Positions 50,058 to 59,569 are shown, counted from the stretch's first letter. The stretch is DNA of 64,000 bases from an uncultured Candidatus Nemicrothrix sp. (GCA_913055915.1 CAJXKL010000003.1:1-64000); one strand, 5' to 3'. Notes: generated from the sequence alone by a model not told the origin. Numbers and translations: made by a program.

Positions 50058-50555
50058 GTGTACCGGCTCTCCATCGCCCTGCTGCTCACGGCGTTGGCTT
50101 CCACCTCGTGTGGAACTGAGCCCGATGCATCTCTCACGAGGGACGGAGCACTGGACAGGCCCTTCGAACTGGTCGACGGCGGCACAACGACCCTGGCTGA
50201 ACTCAACAGGGAGGACGGGCGACCAATCGTGGTCAACCTGTGGGCCACGTGGTGTGCACCGTGCCTCGAGGAGATGCCTGACCTCGAGGCCGTTCACCGG
50301 GACCGCAGCGACGAAATCCGGTTCGTGGGCCTCAACATCAGCGACTCGCCCACAAGGGCCGCCCAACGGATAGAGGAGATCGGCATCACCTACCTGCTGG
50401 GCCAGGATCCCGACGGAGGCTTCGTCGCCACCGTGGGTACCGTCGGCCTTCCGGCAACAGCTTTCATCAACAGGTCAGGCAAGCTCGTCCGCGTCCACCA
50501 GGGGCAACTCGACTACGACGGCCTCCAGGCAGCCATCGACGAGTACCTGTCATGA
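50058..50555 (+). CDS. TlpA/ResA-like thioredoxin-fold lipoprotein
   Basis: A 165-residue exported thiol-disulfide oxidoreductase. The N-terminus RLSIALLLTALASTSCGT is a signal ending in a lipobox. The redox site is NLWATWCAPCLEEMPDLEAV (WCAPC), and the cis-Pro segment is VGLPATAFI. I chose GTG 50058. It lies 25 bases before the CcdA-type gene, which would supply it with electrons. Together they probably reduce apocytochrome c or CuA-site cysteines of the oxidase subunit II in this window. Confidence 0.9.
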   Translation: MYRLSIALLLTALASTSCGTEPDASLTRDGALDRPFELVDGGTTTLAELNREDGRPIVVNLWATWCAPCLEEMPDLEAVHRDRSDEIRFVGLNISDSPTRAAQRIEEIGITYLLGQDPDGGFVATVGTVGLPATAFINRSGKLVRVHQGQLDYDGLQAAIDEYLS

Positions 50556-50580
50556 CGACCGCAGCCGACGGTCACTGCCG

Positions 50581-51693
50581 ATGATCGACATCGGCATCGC
50601 CCTGCCGTTCACCCTCGGAATCGTGACAGCCGTCAACCCCTGCGGCTTCGCCATGCTGCCCACCTGGCTCGGGTACTTCATCGGACGAGACACCGACGAC
50701 ACCAGGGCCCGCCCCGAACAGGTGATGCGGGGCCTGGTGGTCAGCCTCACCCTGGCAGGCGCCTTCGTCATGGTGTTCGGCGCACTCGGCCTAGCTGTCA
50801 CCTACCTGGTCAGCGAGGACGCCGTGGCACGACGTACCCCATGGGTGACCGTTGCAATCGGTGCCATGCTGATCCCCTACGGCATAGCAATCCTGGCCGG
50901 CCGCAAACCCAACCTCTCGTTCCTGCTTCCCCGAAAGGGCCCTCGCTCACGGGAACTCTGGTCGGTGTTCGGGTTCGGGGTGTCCTACGCGGTGGTATCG
51001 ATCGGTTGTGCCGCACCGCTGTTTCTATTACACGTAGCGGGCAGCTTCCGGCGCAACGGAATCATCGAGGGCCTCGTCGTTTACCTGGCCTTCGCTGCGG
51101 GCATGGCGGCAGTGCTGACAGCCCTGACCCTTTCTCTGGCGATCGCCCGTGGAGGCGCCGTCCGACACCTCCGGCGACTGCTCCCCCACATCGACCGGAT
51201 CGGAGCGTTCGCCCTGTTACTGGGCGGCACCTACCTGATCATCTACGGCGTCTACGAAATTCGCATTCTCGCCGACGTCAACACCGGCTCGAACCCCATT
51301 GTCGACGCTGTCACGACGCTGCAGGTACACCTCACCAACTGGACCGCCGACGTGGGCGGCACCCGGGTGGGCCTGGCACTGTGGCTCCTCATCTGGACCA
51401 CCGCCATCTGGGGAGTCACACCTGCAGTGGCCGTCCGGAAACGGCGAGACCTCCTGATAGCAACGGCCGTGGCCTGGGCCGTACTGGAGGGCATCATATA
51501 CCGCGGCGAACTGGTCCTCTTCCCCGTGGCCCGCGTCGCCAGCACCTGGCCTGCACGGATCTCACACTGGTTGTCCGACCCGGTTCGGTGGGCAGTTCCA
51601 CTTGAGGTGCTGGTAACAGCCACAACTCTGGCCATTCTCCTCACCTGGGCCCGGGCAGCACTGCAGGGATCCACCGGGCGTCGACACCCGTAG
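50581..51693 (+). CDS. CcdA/DsbD-type transmembrane thiol transporter, extended
   Basis: A 370-residue membrane protein. The first six spans match CcdA, with redox Cys in TAVNPCGFAMLPTWL and in VVSIGCAAPLFLL. A second half of about 170 residues with extra spans (LALWLLIWTTAIWGVTPAVA, then VPLEVLVTATTLAILLTW) is not part of classical CcdA (~230 residues). It carries electrons from cytoplasmic thioredoxin to the outer TlpA-like protein encoded upstream. Role in cytochrome c maturation is inferred. Confidence 0.85.
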   Translation: MIDIGIALPFTLGIVTAVNPCGFAMLPTWLGYFIGRDTDDTRARPEQVMRGLVVSLTLAGAFVMVFGALGLAVTYLVSEDAVARRTPWVTVAIGAMLIPYGIAILAGRKPNLSFLLPRKGPRSRELWSVFGFGVSYAVVSIGCAAPLFLLHVAGSFRRNGIIEGLVVYLAFAAGMAAVLTALTLSLAIARGGAVRHLRRLLPHIDRIGAFALLLGGTYLIIYGVYEIRILADVNTGSNPIVDAVTTLQVHLTNWTADVGGTRVGLALWLLIWTTAIWGVTPAVAVRKRRDLLIATAVAWAVLEGIIYRGELVLFPVARVASTWPARISHWLSDPVRWAVPLEVLVTATTLAILLTWARAALQGSTGRRHP

Positions 51694-51702
51694 GATCCGG
51701 CG

Positions 51703-52086
51703 ATGCCCCGACACATCCCGCGGGTCTCCCCGGCAGTCACCGGCCTCATCGCCATGGGTGGAGCCGCTGGAGCCAGCACAAGGTGGGCTGCCCTCACCCT
51801 CGGGCCGTCGACGACGTTTCCCTGGTCGGTGCTCCTCGTGAACCTGGCCGGCTGCGCCATTCTCGGGGTGCTTGTCGGGCGGGGAGTACACCACAACGCC
51901 CGACTCCTCATCGGCACGGGCTTCTGCGGAGGCCTGACGACCTTTTCCACGTTCACCGTCGAGGCTGCACAGCTCATGCGGACCGACCACCTGGGGATAG
52001 CCGCCGCCTATCTGGCCGCATCCGTTGTCGGTGGTCTCGTCTGCTTCGACCGGGCCCGGGCCCTGACCGCCGAGGCACCCACGTGA
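51703..52086 (+). CDS. crcB: Fluoride channel subunit FluC/CrcB (first of a pair)
   Basis: A 127-residue four-span membrane protein. Motifs: GGAAGASTRW, LLVNLAGCAILGVLVG (Asn of the pore) and GTGFCGGLTTFSTFTVEA (Phe box and sodium-site turn). Fluc channels expel fluoride. When two crcB genes are adjacent the products form heterodimers. The gene ends in a GTGA overlap with the second copy. No fluoride riboswitch is evident before it. Confidence 0.92.
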   Translation: MPRHIPRVSPAVTGLIAMGGAAGASTRWAALTLGPSTTFPWSVLLVNLAGCAILGVLVGRGVHHNARLLIGTGFCGGLTTFSTFTVEAAQLMRTDHLGIAAAYLAASVVGGLVCFDRARALTAEAPT

Positions 52087-52415
52087 GCAACGTCGTCCTC
52101 TTCGCCCTGGTCGCCGCCGCCGCTACAGCGCTCCGGATTGTTGCCGTCCACATCTGGCCGGGTGCAGAACGCGGCACCCTGCTCGTGAACGTGGCGGGTT
52201 CGTTCGCCCTCGGCCTGATGGCGGGGCTCACAGGACCGGCCGTGACGATCATCGGCGCCGGCGGCCTGGGTGCCCTGACCACGTTCTCGGCATTCGTAGC
52301 CGACACCTCAGCCGTTGCTGACGAACGGGGTGTCAGGTCCAGCGCCGCCTACGTGTCGCTGACCCTTGTCGGGGGAACGCTGGCAGCACTAGCCGGCATC
52401 GCCCTGGCCGGATGA
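52083..52415 (+). CDS. crcB: Fluoride channel subunit FluC/CrcB (second of a pair)
   Basis: A 110-residue partner: LRIVAVHIWPGAERGTLLVN, VAGSFALGLMAGLTG and GAGGLGALTTFSAFVADT keep the Asn and the GxLTTFS Phe motif. It is shorter than the first copy at the N-terminus. Start is GTG 52083 overlapping the first crcB stop. Paired genes commonly encode opposite-topology subunits. It converges on serS with four bases between. Confidence 0.9.
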   Translation: MSNVVLFALVAAAATALRIVAVHIWPGAERGTLLVNVAGSFALGLMAGLTGPAVTIIGAGGLGALTTFSAFVADTSAVADERGVRSSAAYVSLTLVGGTLAALAGIALAG

Positions 52416-52419
52416 GGTA

Positions 52420-53700
52420 TCAGGAAATGACCGTGTCACCACGGAAGTAGGGCAGCAGGGGTTCAGGAACCGCGATGGTTCCATCAGCCTGCCTGTGGGT
52501 CTCGACCACCGCAGCCCACACCCGGGGGACCGCCAGACCTGAACCGTTGAGGGTGTGCACCACCACCGTGCCCTTCTGGCCCTCGGGCCTGTATCGGACG
52601 TTGGCCCGACGTGCCTGGTAGTCGCTGAACCATGAGACCGACGAGACCTCAAGCCACTGGTCAGCACCCGGTGCGTAGACCTCGATATCGAATGTGCGGG
52701 CCGACGAAGCCCCCAGATCGCCGGTGCACAGGTCAAGGATGCGGTAGACGAGGCCCAGGTCGGCCATAGCCGACTCGGCCCTGGCAAGGATGTCGGCGTG
52801 AACCTCCGCAGCCTGGTCGGGGGTGGCGTAGGCCAACAGCTCCACCTTGTCGAACTCGTGGATACGCAAGAGACCACGGGTATCGCGGCCCGCCGACCCG
52901 GCCTCGCGCCTGAAGCACGAGGTGTGGGCCATCAACTTCATGGGCAGGTCCGCCTCGTCCAGGACCTCGTCGCGTGCCAACGAGGTGAGGGGCACCTCAG
53001 CTGTAGGAATGGCCCACAGGTCGTCGCGCTCAAGGTGGTAGGCGTCGTCCTCGAACTTGGGAAGATGACCTGTTGAGGTCATCGTGGATGTGGACACCAG
53101 CGTCGGCGGCCTCATCTCACGGTAGGCATCGACGTTCCTGTCCAGGCCGTACTGCACGAGCGCCCGGCACAACGTCGCACCGAGGCCGCTGTACATGACA
53201 AACATGGAGCCCGACAACTTCGTTCCACGCTCAACGTCGAGGATGCCGAGTTGTTCGCCGATCTCCCAGTGGGGGACCCGCTGGTGCCCAGCCCAGGTGG
53301 CTTCGTCGAATCCCTCGACCCGGGTGATCACGTTGTCGTGTTCGTTGGCACCGTCGGGACATTCGTCGGCCGGGATGTTAGGTATCCGCAACAGCAGGTC
53401 GCGGATCTCACCGGCTAGGGCATCGGCCTCGTCAGACAGGGCATCGGCCTTCTCGCCCAACTGGCGGCTGCGATCCTGAAGTGACGCTGCCTCATCTCCC
53501 CTACCCTGCTTGTGCAGGTCGCCGACCTCCTGAGAGATGGTCCCTACCTCGTTGCGGAAGGTGTCGCGTTCCTCGCCCAGCTGACGCTGTTGAACGTCGA
53601 GGGCCAGCACCCGGTCGAGGGGTCCGGTGTCCTCACCGCGTCGGCCAATGGCGGCCCTCACCGAATCTGGATCACTGCGGAGGAGCCTTACGTCGATCAC
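52420..53700 (-). CDS. serS: Seryl-tRNA synthetase
   Basis: A 426-residue class II synthetase. N-terminal tRNA-binding coiled coil (LDVQQRQLGEERDTFRNEVG region, rich in Gln/Glu/Arg), motif 2 in MAHTSCFRREAGSAGRDTRG followed by LLRIHEFDKVEL, motif 3 in SGLAVPRVWAAVVETHRQAD. It charges tRNA-Ser and tRNA-Sec precursors. It lies 30 bases downstream of the ctaG stop on the same strand. Confidence 0.97.
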   Translation of the reverse strand: MIDVRLLRSDPDSVRAAIGRRGEDTGPLDRVLALDVQQRQLGEERDTFRNEVGTISQEVGDLHKQGRGDEAASLQDRSRQLGEKADALSDEADALAGEIRDLLLRIPNIPADECPDGANEHDNVITRVEGFDEATWAGHQRVPHWEIGEQLGILDVERGTKLSGSMFVMYSGLGATLCRALVQYGLDRNVDAYREMRPPTLVSTSTMTSTGHLPKFEDDAYHLERDDLWAIPTAEVPLTSLARDEVLDEADLPMKLMAHTSCFRREAGSAGRDTRGLLRIHEFDKVELLAYATPDQAAEVHADILARAESAMADLGLVYRILDLCTGDLGASSARTFDIEVYAPGADQWLEVSSVSWFSDYQARRANVRYRPEGQKGTVVVHTLNGSGLAVPRVWAAVVETHRQADGTIAVPEPLLPYFRGDTVIS

Positions 53701-53730
53701 GGACCAGAACCTAGCGGGGCCACATGGTGG

Positions 53731-54615
53731 CTACTCGACCGATTCTGGCACCTGAGGTGGATCGACAGACGCGGGGCGGCCGTCGGCCAGACGACCGACC
53801 GCCGGCCGCAGGCGTTGATCTTGACGGTTCTGCTCCCGGGTAAAGGAGAAGAACTTCACGACGATGATTCCCCAGATGTAGAAACCACCAAGCAACTTCA
53901 TGATCAGACCGGCTGTCTGCTGGTCGGAACGCACGCTGACCCCCCACAGTTCGAAGCCGTCGTCATAGGTCGGGTACACGACACCGTCGGCAAAGGTCAA
54001 CCATGCAGCCGGAACGGTTGGAATGATCGACATCAGGAACAGGTACAGCATCTGTCCGGGCGGCGACAGCCGCAGTTCCGGTAGCGGTGCCACCACCGGC
54101 ATCCACATGGCCAGCGCAGAGGCGAACAGCACGACGTGAACTCCGTAGTGGAAGGCCCCGAACTCGGCAGACCAGTTCACGACACTGCTCCAGTGGGTCA
54201 GGGCGACCAGTCCGTTGAAGATGAGGCCGGCCACAACAGGATGGGTCAACCTTCGCAGTATCCGGGCTCCAAACCCGTCTTCCAGGATCAGCAACCTGGC
54301 CAACCAGCCCGGCATCGCCAACAGGAACAGGGGCGGCACGATGAACGTGATCGCCAGGTGCTGGAACATATGGACCGAATAGAGGTGGTCCTCGGCAATG
54401 TCGTGCACGGGCCAGTCGGCCGAGACCAGCAGCAGGATGGTTGCGGCGACAAAGGCCCGACGCTGGAACGGTGTCGTCACCGGCATGCCGACCGGCACCA
54501 CCTTCGGGCCGATAACCCGGGCCGCCCACCAGCCCAGGACAACCACAGCCACCACCAGGAACCAGACCTCGGGATGGGCCTGCCAGTCCCACGGTCCGAC
54601 TACGGCGACGATCAC
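53731..54615 (-). CDS. ctaG: Cytochrome c oxidase assembly protein, caa3 CtaG family
   Basis: A 294-residue membrane protein with about seven spans. VSADWPVHDIAEDHLYSVHM then FQHLAITFIVPPLFLLAMPG and the later WSAEFGAFHYGVHVVLFASA show the conserved His residues of the Bacillus-type caa3_CtaG family, thought to help insert copper into the oxidase. C-terminal tail is charged. Last gene of the cta operon. Confidence 0.92.
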   Translation of the reverse strand: MIVAVVGPWDWQAHPEVWFLVVAVVVLGWWAARVIGPKVVPVGMPVTTPFQRRAFVAATILLLVSADWPVHDIAEDHLYSVHMFQHLAITFIVPPLFLLAMPGWLARLLILEDGFGARILRRLTHPVVAGLIFNGLVALTHWSSVVNWSAEFGAFHYGVHVVLFASALAMWMPVVAPLPELRLSPPGQMLYLFLMSIIPTVPAAWLTFADGVVYPTYDDGFELWGVSVRSDQQTAGLIMKLLGGFYIWGIIVVKFFSFTREQNRQDQRLRPAVGRLADGRPASVDPPQVPESVE

Positions 54616-54687
54616 CGCTGGGTCCTACCGGATGTGGGAGAGGTGGTGATGACCCGTGCCCCGTACCGGGCCGGGCCCAGGGTCACG

Positions 54688-55023
54688 TCAGCCCTTGGAC
54701 CAGAACTCGAAGGCACTGAGGGCAATGACATATACGGCAACAGCCAGAATCAGACCTCCGACGAAAAACTTCGTGAAGAGGCTGTTGTCGAACCGCAGAT
54801 GCATGAACCAGGCAGCGACAATGAAGAACTTGGCAACCATCATGACCATGAGGGTTGGTATCAGGGCGGGGCCGATGTCCACGTAGTAGGTCGCCACCTC
54901 CAGAGCAGTCAGGACCCCGAGGATGAGGGCGATCTGGAAGTACTTCGAGTCCGACGGGTGGTCGTGATCGTCGACGTTGGAGTCGTCCACGGCCACGTCG
55001 GTCGGTACGGTATCGGTGCTCAT
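54688..55023 (-). CDS. Cytochrome c oxidase subunit IV family protein
   Basis: A 111-residue protein with three spans after an acidic, His-containing N-terminal tail. ALILGVLTALEVATYYVDIG, TLMVMMVAKFFIVAAWFMHL and RFDNSLFTKFFVGGLILAVA match the prokaryotic COX4 family, a small accessory subunit. It starts 15 bases after the ctaE stop. CtaD also carries its own subunit-IV-like tail, so two such elements exist in this operon. Confidence 0.9.
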   Translation of the reverse strand: MSTDTVPTDVAVDDSNVDDHDHPSDSKYFQIALILGVLTALEVATYYVDIGPALIPTLMVMMVAKFFIVAAWFMHLRFDNSLFTKFFVGGLILAVAVYVIALSAFEFWSKG

Positions 55024-55038
55024 CTGGTCGCTCCCCGA

Positions 55039-55638
55039 TCAGCTGGTGGGTGAGGGCACCAGGTAGATGACAGAAAAGATGAAGATCCACACGATGTCCA
55101 CGAAGTGCCAGTACAGGCCGATGATCTCCACTGTCTCGGAGTGCTCCTTTCGGAGCGAACCGCGAAGCGACGAGATGAACATGGACATCAGCATCAGGAT
55201 GCCGATGCTGACGTGCACACCGTGGAAGCCGGTAAGGGTGAAGAACGCCGACGAAAATGGGCTGGTCGTGTAGCCGAGGCCCTCACGGAAGAAGGTGGTG
55301 AACTCGTAGACCTGGCCACCGATGAACAACGAGCCGAGCAGGGCGGTCGTCAGCAACCAGATGCGGTTGTTGCGGAGGTCGCCACGCTTGATGGCCGACA
55401 GGGCCAGGACCATCGTGAGCGAACTCATGAGCAGCACGAAGGAACTCACCGAGGTGAACGGGATGTCGAAGATGTCGCCCGGTGCCGGACCGGTTGCAAA
55501 CCGACCCCGGTACACGAGGTAGGTCGATATCAGCGCACCAAAGAGCAGGCACTCGGAACCGAGGAACACCCACATCGCCAGCTTGTTGTGGGACATGCCG
55601 GTGGTGGTTGCGTGGTCGGTCGCGGCAGCCTCAGACAA
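55039..55638 (-). CDS. ctaE: Cytochrome c oxidase subunit III
   Basis: A 199-residue protein with five spans. KLAMWVFLGSECLLFGALIS, TVFSTGFHGVH-like TLTGFHGVHVSIGILMLMSM and YWHFVDIVWIFIFSVIYLVP are hallmark subunit III segments, including the Glu that binds lipid near the proton-uptake side. Its start overlaps the ctaD stop by eight bases. Confidence 0.96.
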   Translation of the reverse strand: MSEAAATDHATTTGMSHNKLAMWVFLGSECLLFGALISTYLVYRGRFATGPAPGDIFDIPFTSVSSFVLLMSSLTMVLALSAIKRGDLRNNRIWLLTTALLGSLFIGGQVYEFTTFFREGLGYTTSPFSSAFFTLTGFHGVHVSIGILMLMSMFISSLRGSLRKEHSETVEIIGLYWHFVDIVWIFIFSVIYLVPSPTS

Positions 55639-57577
55639 CGGGGGCCTCCTCTGTCGTGTCGGCTACCTCGGAAACGTCGCCATGGGCGGCGTCAGGGTCG
55701 TCCACCGGCTCAAAGACCCAGGCATAGATGGCCATCACCACCAGCAGGCCACCGGGCACGGTCAGCCACAGGTTGAAGATGAGACCAAGCGCTATGAACG
55801 GCAGGCCGGCAGCGAACACGATCGGCCAGAAGGAGGGGGAAGGAAGGTGCACACCCACGGCTGAACCGTCCTGACAGACCTCCTCGGCCGAGGCGACACG
55901 CACGACACGGCCGTTCTCGTCGGTGCCGTACTTGCGGTGCCAGAACTCGTCGAGGCTCTCGACCACCGGTATCTCGTCGAAGTCGTGGACAGGGGTCGGG
56001 TTTGGTGTCAGCCACTCGAGGCTGCGGGCATCCCACGGATCTGGCCCACAGGGAGGCTGGCCCTTTGCCTTCATGGCGGACCTGATCACGTTGACCACGA
56101 AAATGGCAATGCTTAGGGCGATCAGGAATGAACCGATGGTCGAAACCATGTTCCAGAACTCGAAGCCGAAGCCGGGGCTGTAGCTGTCGATGCGCCGGGC
56201 CATGCCCTGCAGGCCCAACACGTGCATCGGCCCGAAGGTCAGGTTGAACCCGACCAGCATCACCCAGAAGTTCACCTTGCCGATGAGGTCACTGAGCTGG
56301 TGGCCGAACACCTTCGGCCACCAGAAGTAGAGGCCGGCGAAGAGGCCGAAGATGATTCCACCGAAGATGACGTAGTGGAAGTGGGCGACGATGTAGTAGG
56401 TGTCGGTCTGCTGGGTGTCAGCCGGCGAGATAGCGTGCGTGACGCCCGAGAGACCACCGATGGTGAACATGGAGACGACACCCACGGCGAACAGCATCGG
56501 TGCCGAGAACTTGATACGACCGCCCCACATGGTGGCCATCCAGTTCAGGATCTTCACGCCGGTCGGTACGGCGATAAACATCGTCGAGAGCGAGAACGCA
56601 GCCACCGAGATCGGACCGATACCGGACACGAACATGTGGTGAGCCCACACGCCCCAGCCCATGAAGCCGATGGCGATTCCCGAGAACACCATGAACGGGT
56701 ATCCGAAGATGGGTTTGCGGGAGAACGTCGGGATCACCTCTGAGATGATCCCGAACGAAGGCAGGATGAGGATGTAGACCTCGGGGTGGCCGAAGATCCA
56801 GAACAGGTGCTGCCAGAGCAGGGCGTCACCACCCACGGACGGGTCAAAGAACCTGGCACCGAACAGGCGGCTGAACGCCAGCAGAAACAGGGCGACGGCT
56901 ATGACGGGCATGGCGAACACCAGCAGCAACTGGGTCACAAGTATCATCCAGGTGAACACGGGCATGCGGAACAGGGTCATTCCCGGTGCACGCATGTTGA
57001 GGATCGTCACCGTCAGGTTGATCGACGACACCAACGAGGCGATGCCTGTCATCTGGAGGCCAAGGGCGTAGAAGTCCATTCCGGGACTCGGCGAGAACAC
57101 GATGCCCGTGTTGGGGGCGTAGCCGAACCATCCGCCGTCGGGCGCACCACCCAGCACCCACGACAGGTTCAAGACGATGCCGCCAGCGAGAAATACCCAG
57201 AAGCTGAGGGCATTAAGACGCGGAAGGGCCACGTCTCTGGCACCGATCTGCAGTGGTATCAGGTAGTTGGCGAACGCTGCAGACAGCGGCATTGCAGCCA
57301 GGAAGATCATGGTCACGCCGTGCATCGTGAAGACCTGGTTGTACATGTCGGCACCGAGAACCGTGCCGTTGGGCGTGGCCAACTGCAGGCGGATCAGGAG
57401 TGCCTCGATACCTCCGACGACGAAGAAGAAGAGGGCGGCGACCCCGTAGAGGATGCCGATCTTCTTGTGGTCGACGGTGGTGATCCAGTCGCGCCAGCCG
57501 TTGCCGCCCCTGGGGCGCGTGTAGACGCCCAGCGGCTGGCCCACCACGTCTTCGACGGTGGTCGTTGCGGTCATCAC
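55631..57577 (-). CDS. ctaD: Cytochrome c oxidase subunit I (aa3 type) with C-terminal subunit IV-like extension
   Basis: A 648-residue catalytic subunit. All ligands are present: H86 and H401 (low-spin haem a), H264, H313 and H314 (CuB), H399 (haem a3) and the cross-linked Y268 in GHPEVY. About residues 560-648 form an extra tail with two spans (FWPIVFAAGLPFIALGLIFN, VPGGLLVVMAIYAWVFEPVD), like actinobacterial subunit IV. Start is GTG 57577 or ATG 57574, both touching the ctaC stop. It reduces oxygen to water and pumps protons. Confidence 0.97.
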   Translation of the reverse strand: MMTATTTVEDVVGQPLGVYTRPRGGNGWRDWITTVDHKKIGILYGVAALFFFVVGGIEALLIRLQLATPNGTVLGADMYNQVFTMHGVTMIFLAAMPLSAAFANYLIPLQIGARDVALPRLNALSFWVFLAGGIVLNLSWVLGGAPDGGWFGYAPNTGIVFSPSPGMDFYALGLQMTGIASLVSSINLTVTILNMRAPGMTLFRMPVFTWMILVTQLLLVFAMPVIAVALFLLAFSRLFGARFFDPSVGGDALLWQHLFWIFGHPEVYILILPSFGIISEVIPTFSRKPIFGYPFMVFSGIAIGFMGWGVWAHHMFVSGIGPISVAAFSLSTMFIAVPTGVKILNWMATMWGGRIKFSAPMLFAVGVVSMFTIGGLSGVTHAISPADTQQTDTYYIVAHFHYVIFGGIIFGLFAGLYFWWPKVFGHQLSDLIGKVNFWVMLVGFNLTFGPMHVLGLQGMARRIDSYSPGFGFEFWNMVSTIGSFLIALSIAIFVVNVIRSAMKAKGQPPCGPDPWDARSLEWLTPNPTPVHDFDEIPVVESLDEFWHRKYGTDENGRVVRVASAEEVCQDGSAVGVHLPSPSFWPIVFAAGLPFIALGLIFNLWLTVPGGLLVVMAIYAWVFEPVDDPDAAHGDVSEVADTTEEAPVV

Positions 57578-58767
57578 TCGACCTCCGTAGCGGCGATTAC
57601 GTCAAGCGACGGTGCCCGACCGAGGGTGGTCAGGTATGCCACCACGTCGTCGATCTGACCTTCGTCGAGGCCCATGGCCGGCATGCCCCGGCGACCCTCG
57701 GCGTAGGCGGGCTTCTCAGCCGGCGAATTGCGCAGCCACGCCTCGAGTTGGGTCCGGTCCAGGCTTCCGTCTGGCTCGTACATGTTGAAGATCCCGCCCG
57801 CATAGGTGGTGCGGCTCATCAGGTGGGTCAGGTTGGGAGCAGCATTGGCAACCAGGTCGGCACCATCGTTGTCGTTGAAGCCATCGATCACATGGCAACG
57901 GGCGCACTGCGACTGGTATATCTCCATACCCCGCTGGGCGGCGGCCGCCTGGGGCTCAGCAGCAGGTTGTAATTGTTCTGCAACCCACGCTGCGAAGTCG
58001 TCGAGGGTGACAGCCACGACCTGCATACGCATCCGCGAATGCGACAGACCGCAGAATTCAGTGCACTGGCCGAAGTAGACACCCGGCTCGTCGGCTTCGA
58101 GTTTCCATGGGTGAACCCGACCGGGTGCAGCGTCCTTCTTGCCGTTCAACGCCGGAATCCAGAAACTGTGGATCACGTCGCGGCTGGTAACCGACAACTC
58201 GATCTCCTCGCCGGCGGGAATCACCATCTGGTTGGCGGTGACAATGTCGGCCGGCGGCAGGTGCCTTGCATCGGTCAGGTCGACGCCGTCAAGGCCGTTC
58301 AGGTAGTAACGGAACTCCCACCACCACTGCTGGCCCACAACTACGACCTCTGGTTCCCACTGGGTGGCGGTTCCGCCGACCTCGATGGTTACCGCGTTTG
58401 CCTCGGTCTCGTTCAGGCCCCTCAGGGTGATGAGCGTGAACACCGAGATAACCACGAGGATCAGAGTCGGGACGATGGTCCAGGCCAACTCCAGGCGGGT
58501 GTCGCCGTGGAACTGGTGCGGGAACTCCTCGTCGTCGTGGTCGTCGCGGAACCTCCACCAGATGATGAAGGTGCCCGCAAACACGAAGATGAAGACGACA
58601 ACAGCGACGTAGAACACCGGGTCAAACAGGTTGTCGATGCTTCGGGCGCTGGGGCCCTGCGGGTTGAGGGTGTCCAACTCAGCGTCGGCTGCACAACCGG
58701 TCAGGAATGTCAGGACTCCGAGACCTACTGCTGTAGGACCCCGGGTGCGGAGGTACTTCCGGATCAC
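57574..58767 (-). CDS. ctaC: Cytochrome c oxidase subunit II with fused cytochrome c domain (caa3 type)
   Basis: A 397-residue lipoprotein-like subunit. Signal plus GVLTFLTGCAADAELDTL (lipobox Cys), two spans, then a CuA domain: FWIPALNGKKDAAPGRVHPW with its His and YFGQCTEFCGLSHSRMRM (Cys, Glu, Cys, His, Met ligands). A C-terminal cytochrome c follows, with SQCARCHVIDGFND and distal Met in GRRGMPAMGLDEG. So electrons can enter through its own haem c. Start is GTG 58767, overlapping the preceding membrane-protein gene. Confidence 0.96.
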   Translation of the reverse strand: MIRKYLRTRGPTAVGLGVLTFLTGCAADAELDTLNPQGPSARSIDNLFDPVFYVAVVVFIFVFAGTFIIWWRFRDDHDDEEFPHQFHGDTRLELAWTIVPTLILVVISVFTLITLRGLNETEANAVTIEVGGTATQWEPEVVVVGQQWWWEFRYYLNGLDGVDLTDARHLPPADIVTANQMVIPAGEEIELSVTSRDVIHSFWIPALNGKKDAAPGRVHPWKLEADEPGVYFGQCTEFCGLSHSRMRMQVVAVTLDDFAAWVAEQLQPAAEPQAAAAQRGMEIYQSQCARCHVIDGFNDNDGADLVANAAPNLTHLMSRTTYAGGIFNMYEPDGSLDRTQLEAWLRNSPAEKPAYAEGRRGMPAMGLDEGQIDDVVAYLTTLGRAPSLDVIAATEVE

Positions 58768-59549
58768 CCGTCCACCTCCACGTGGCCACCACCAGAACCC
58801 CCACCCTGCTGGTGGAACTCCCGCTCTCCGGTTGCTGCTGCCACGATTCCCGCCACGAGCACGGCAACACAGCTCAAGATGAGGGTCGTGCTCACGAGAC
58901 GCCGCGAGATGTTCGGCCGGCGGCTGAAAACGAAGGCCGCTCCGAACACACAGACACCGACAGCCCCGGCGACCAGCACCGCCCCGTTCACCGATGAAGC
59001 GAGCAGAACCCTCGACATCGCCAGGACCAGTACGCCAATACCGGCAAGCGCCAGAATCGGGATTTCGACCGGGCGGAGCAGGCGTTCACGCAGTTCGCTG
59101 TTCACCTCAGGGTCACCGGTAGCCCGTTCAGACCAGTTGGTCATGGTCCACTCCAGGCTGACCGCAACCAGTATGAGCAGGCCGACCACGAACAGCGCTG
59201 AACTGACAACGAGGCCGACCACGAGGGTGGCTACTCCGAGGGCGCCCAGTACCGGCCAGATGGAACTGCCTACCTGTGTCTGGGCGGGTGGCGGCGTGTC
59301 CACGCCGAGCACCTCGGCCACTGACTCTGAGTCGGCATCGCGGAAGGCAACGGCGACAATCCCCAGCAGGCCGAACACTGCTGCTGCAACCACGAACAGG
59401 ACATAGGTGACGTGGTTTCCCACGCCACCCTTCCATCCGAGGCTGATCGGCCCGGTTTCGGTCGCACCCGACGTGTACCCGGCGAACACCGCAGCTGAAA
59501 ACGCTGCAACGAAGAAGCCGAACCAGAGCTTGAATCCCGTGGTGAGCAT
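58764..59549 (-). CDS. Oxidase-operon membrane protein of unknown function
   Basis: A 261-residue protein with about seven hydrophobic spans (first: LWFGFFVAAFSAAVFAGYTS) and a C-terminal tail with GEREFHQQGGGSGGGHVEVD, rich in Gly and His. It sits between the subunit III paralogue and ctaC, overlapping ctaC by four bases. I see no metal-ligand motif in the spans. A role in assembly of the oxidase or in the unusual module next to it is inferred from position only. Confidence 0.72.
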   Translation of the reverse strand: MLTTGFKLWFGFFVAAFSAAVFAGYTSGATETGPISLGWKGGVGNHVTYVLFVVAAAVFGLLGIVAVAFRDADSESVAEVLGVDTPPPAQTQVGSSIWPVLGALGVATLVVGLVVSSALFVVGLLILVAVSLEWTMTNWSERATGDPEVNSELRERLLRPVEIPILALAGIGVLVLAMSRVLLASSVNGAVLVAGAVGVCVFGAAFVFSRRPNISRRLVSTTLILSCVAVLVAGIVAAATGEREFHQQGGGSGGGHVEVDG

Positions 59550-59569
59550 GTCGTTCCCGTCAGCCAGTC

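Noticed and set aside
51703-52086. Fluoride riboswitch before the crcB pair
   Set aside because: Only nine bases separate the CcdA-type stop from the first crcB start, leaving no room for a riboswitch.
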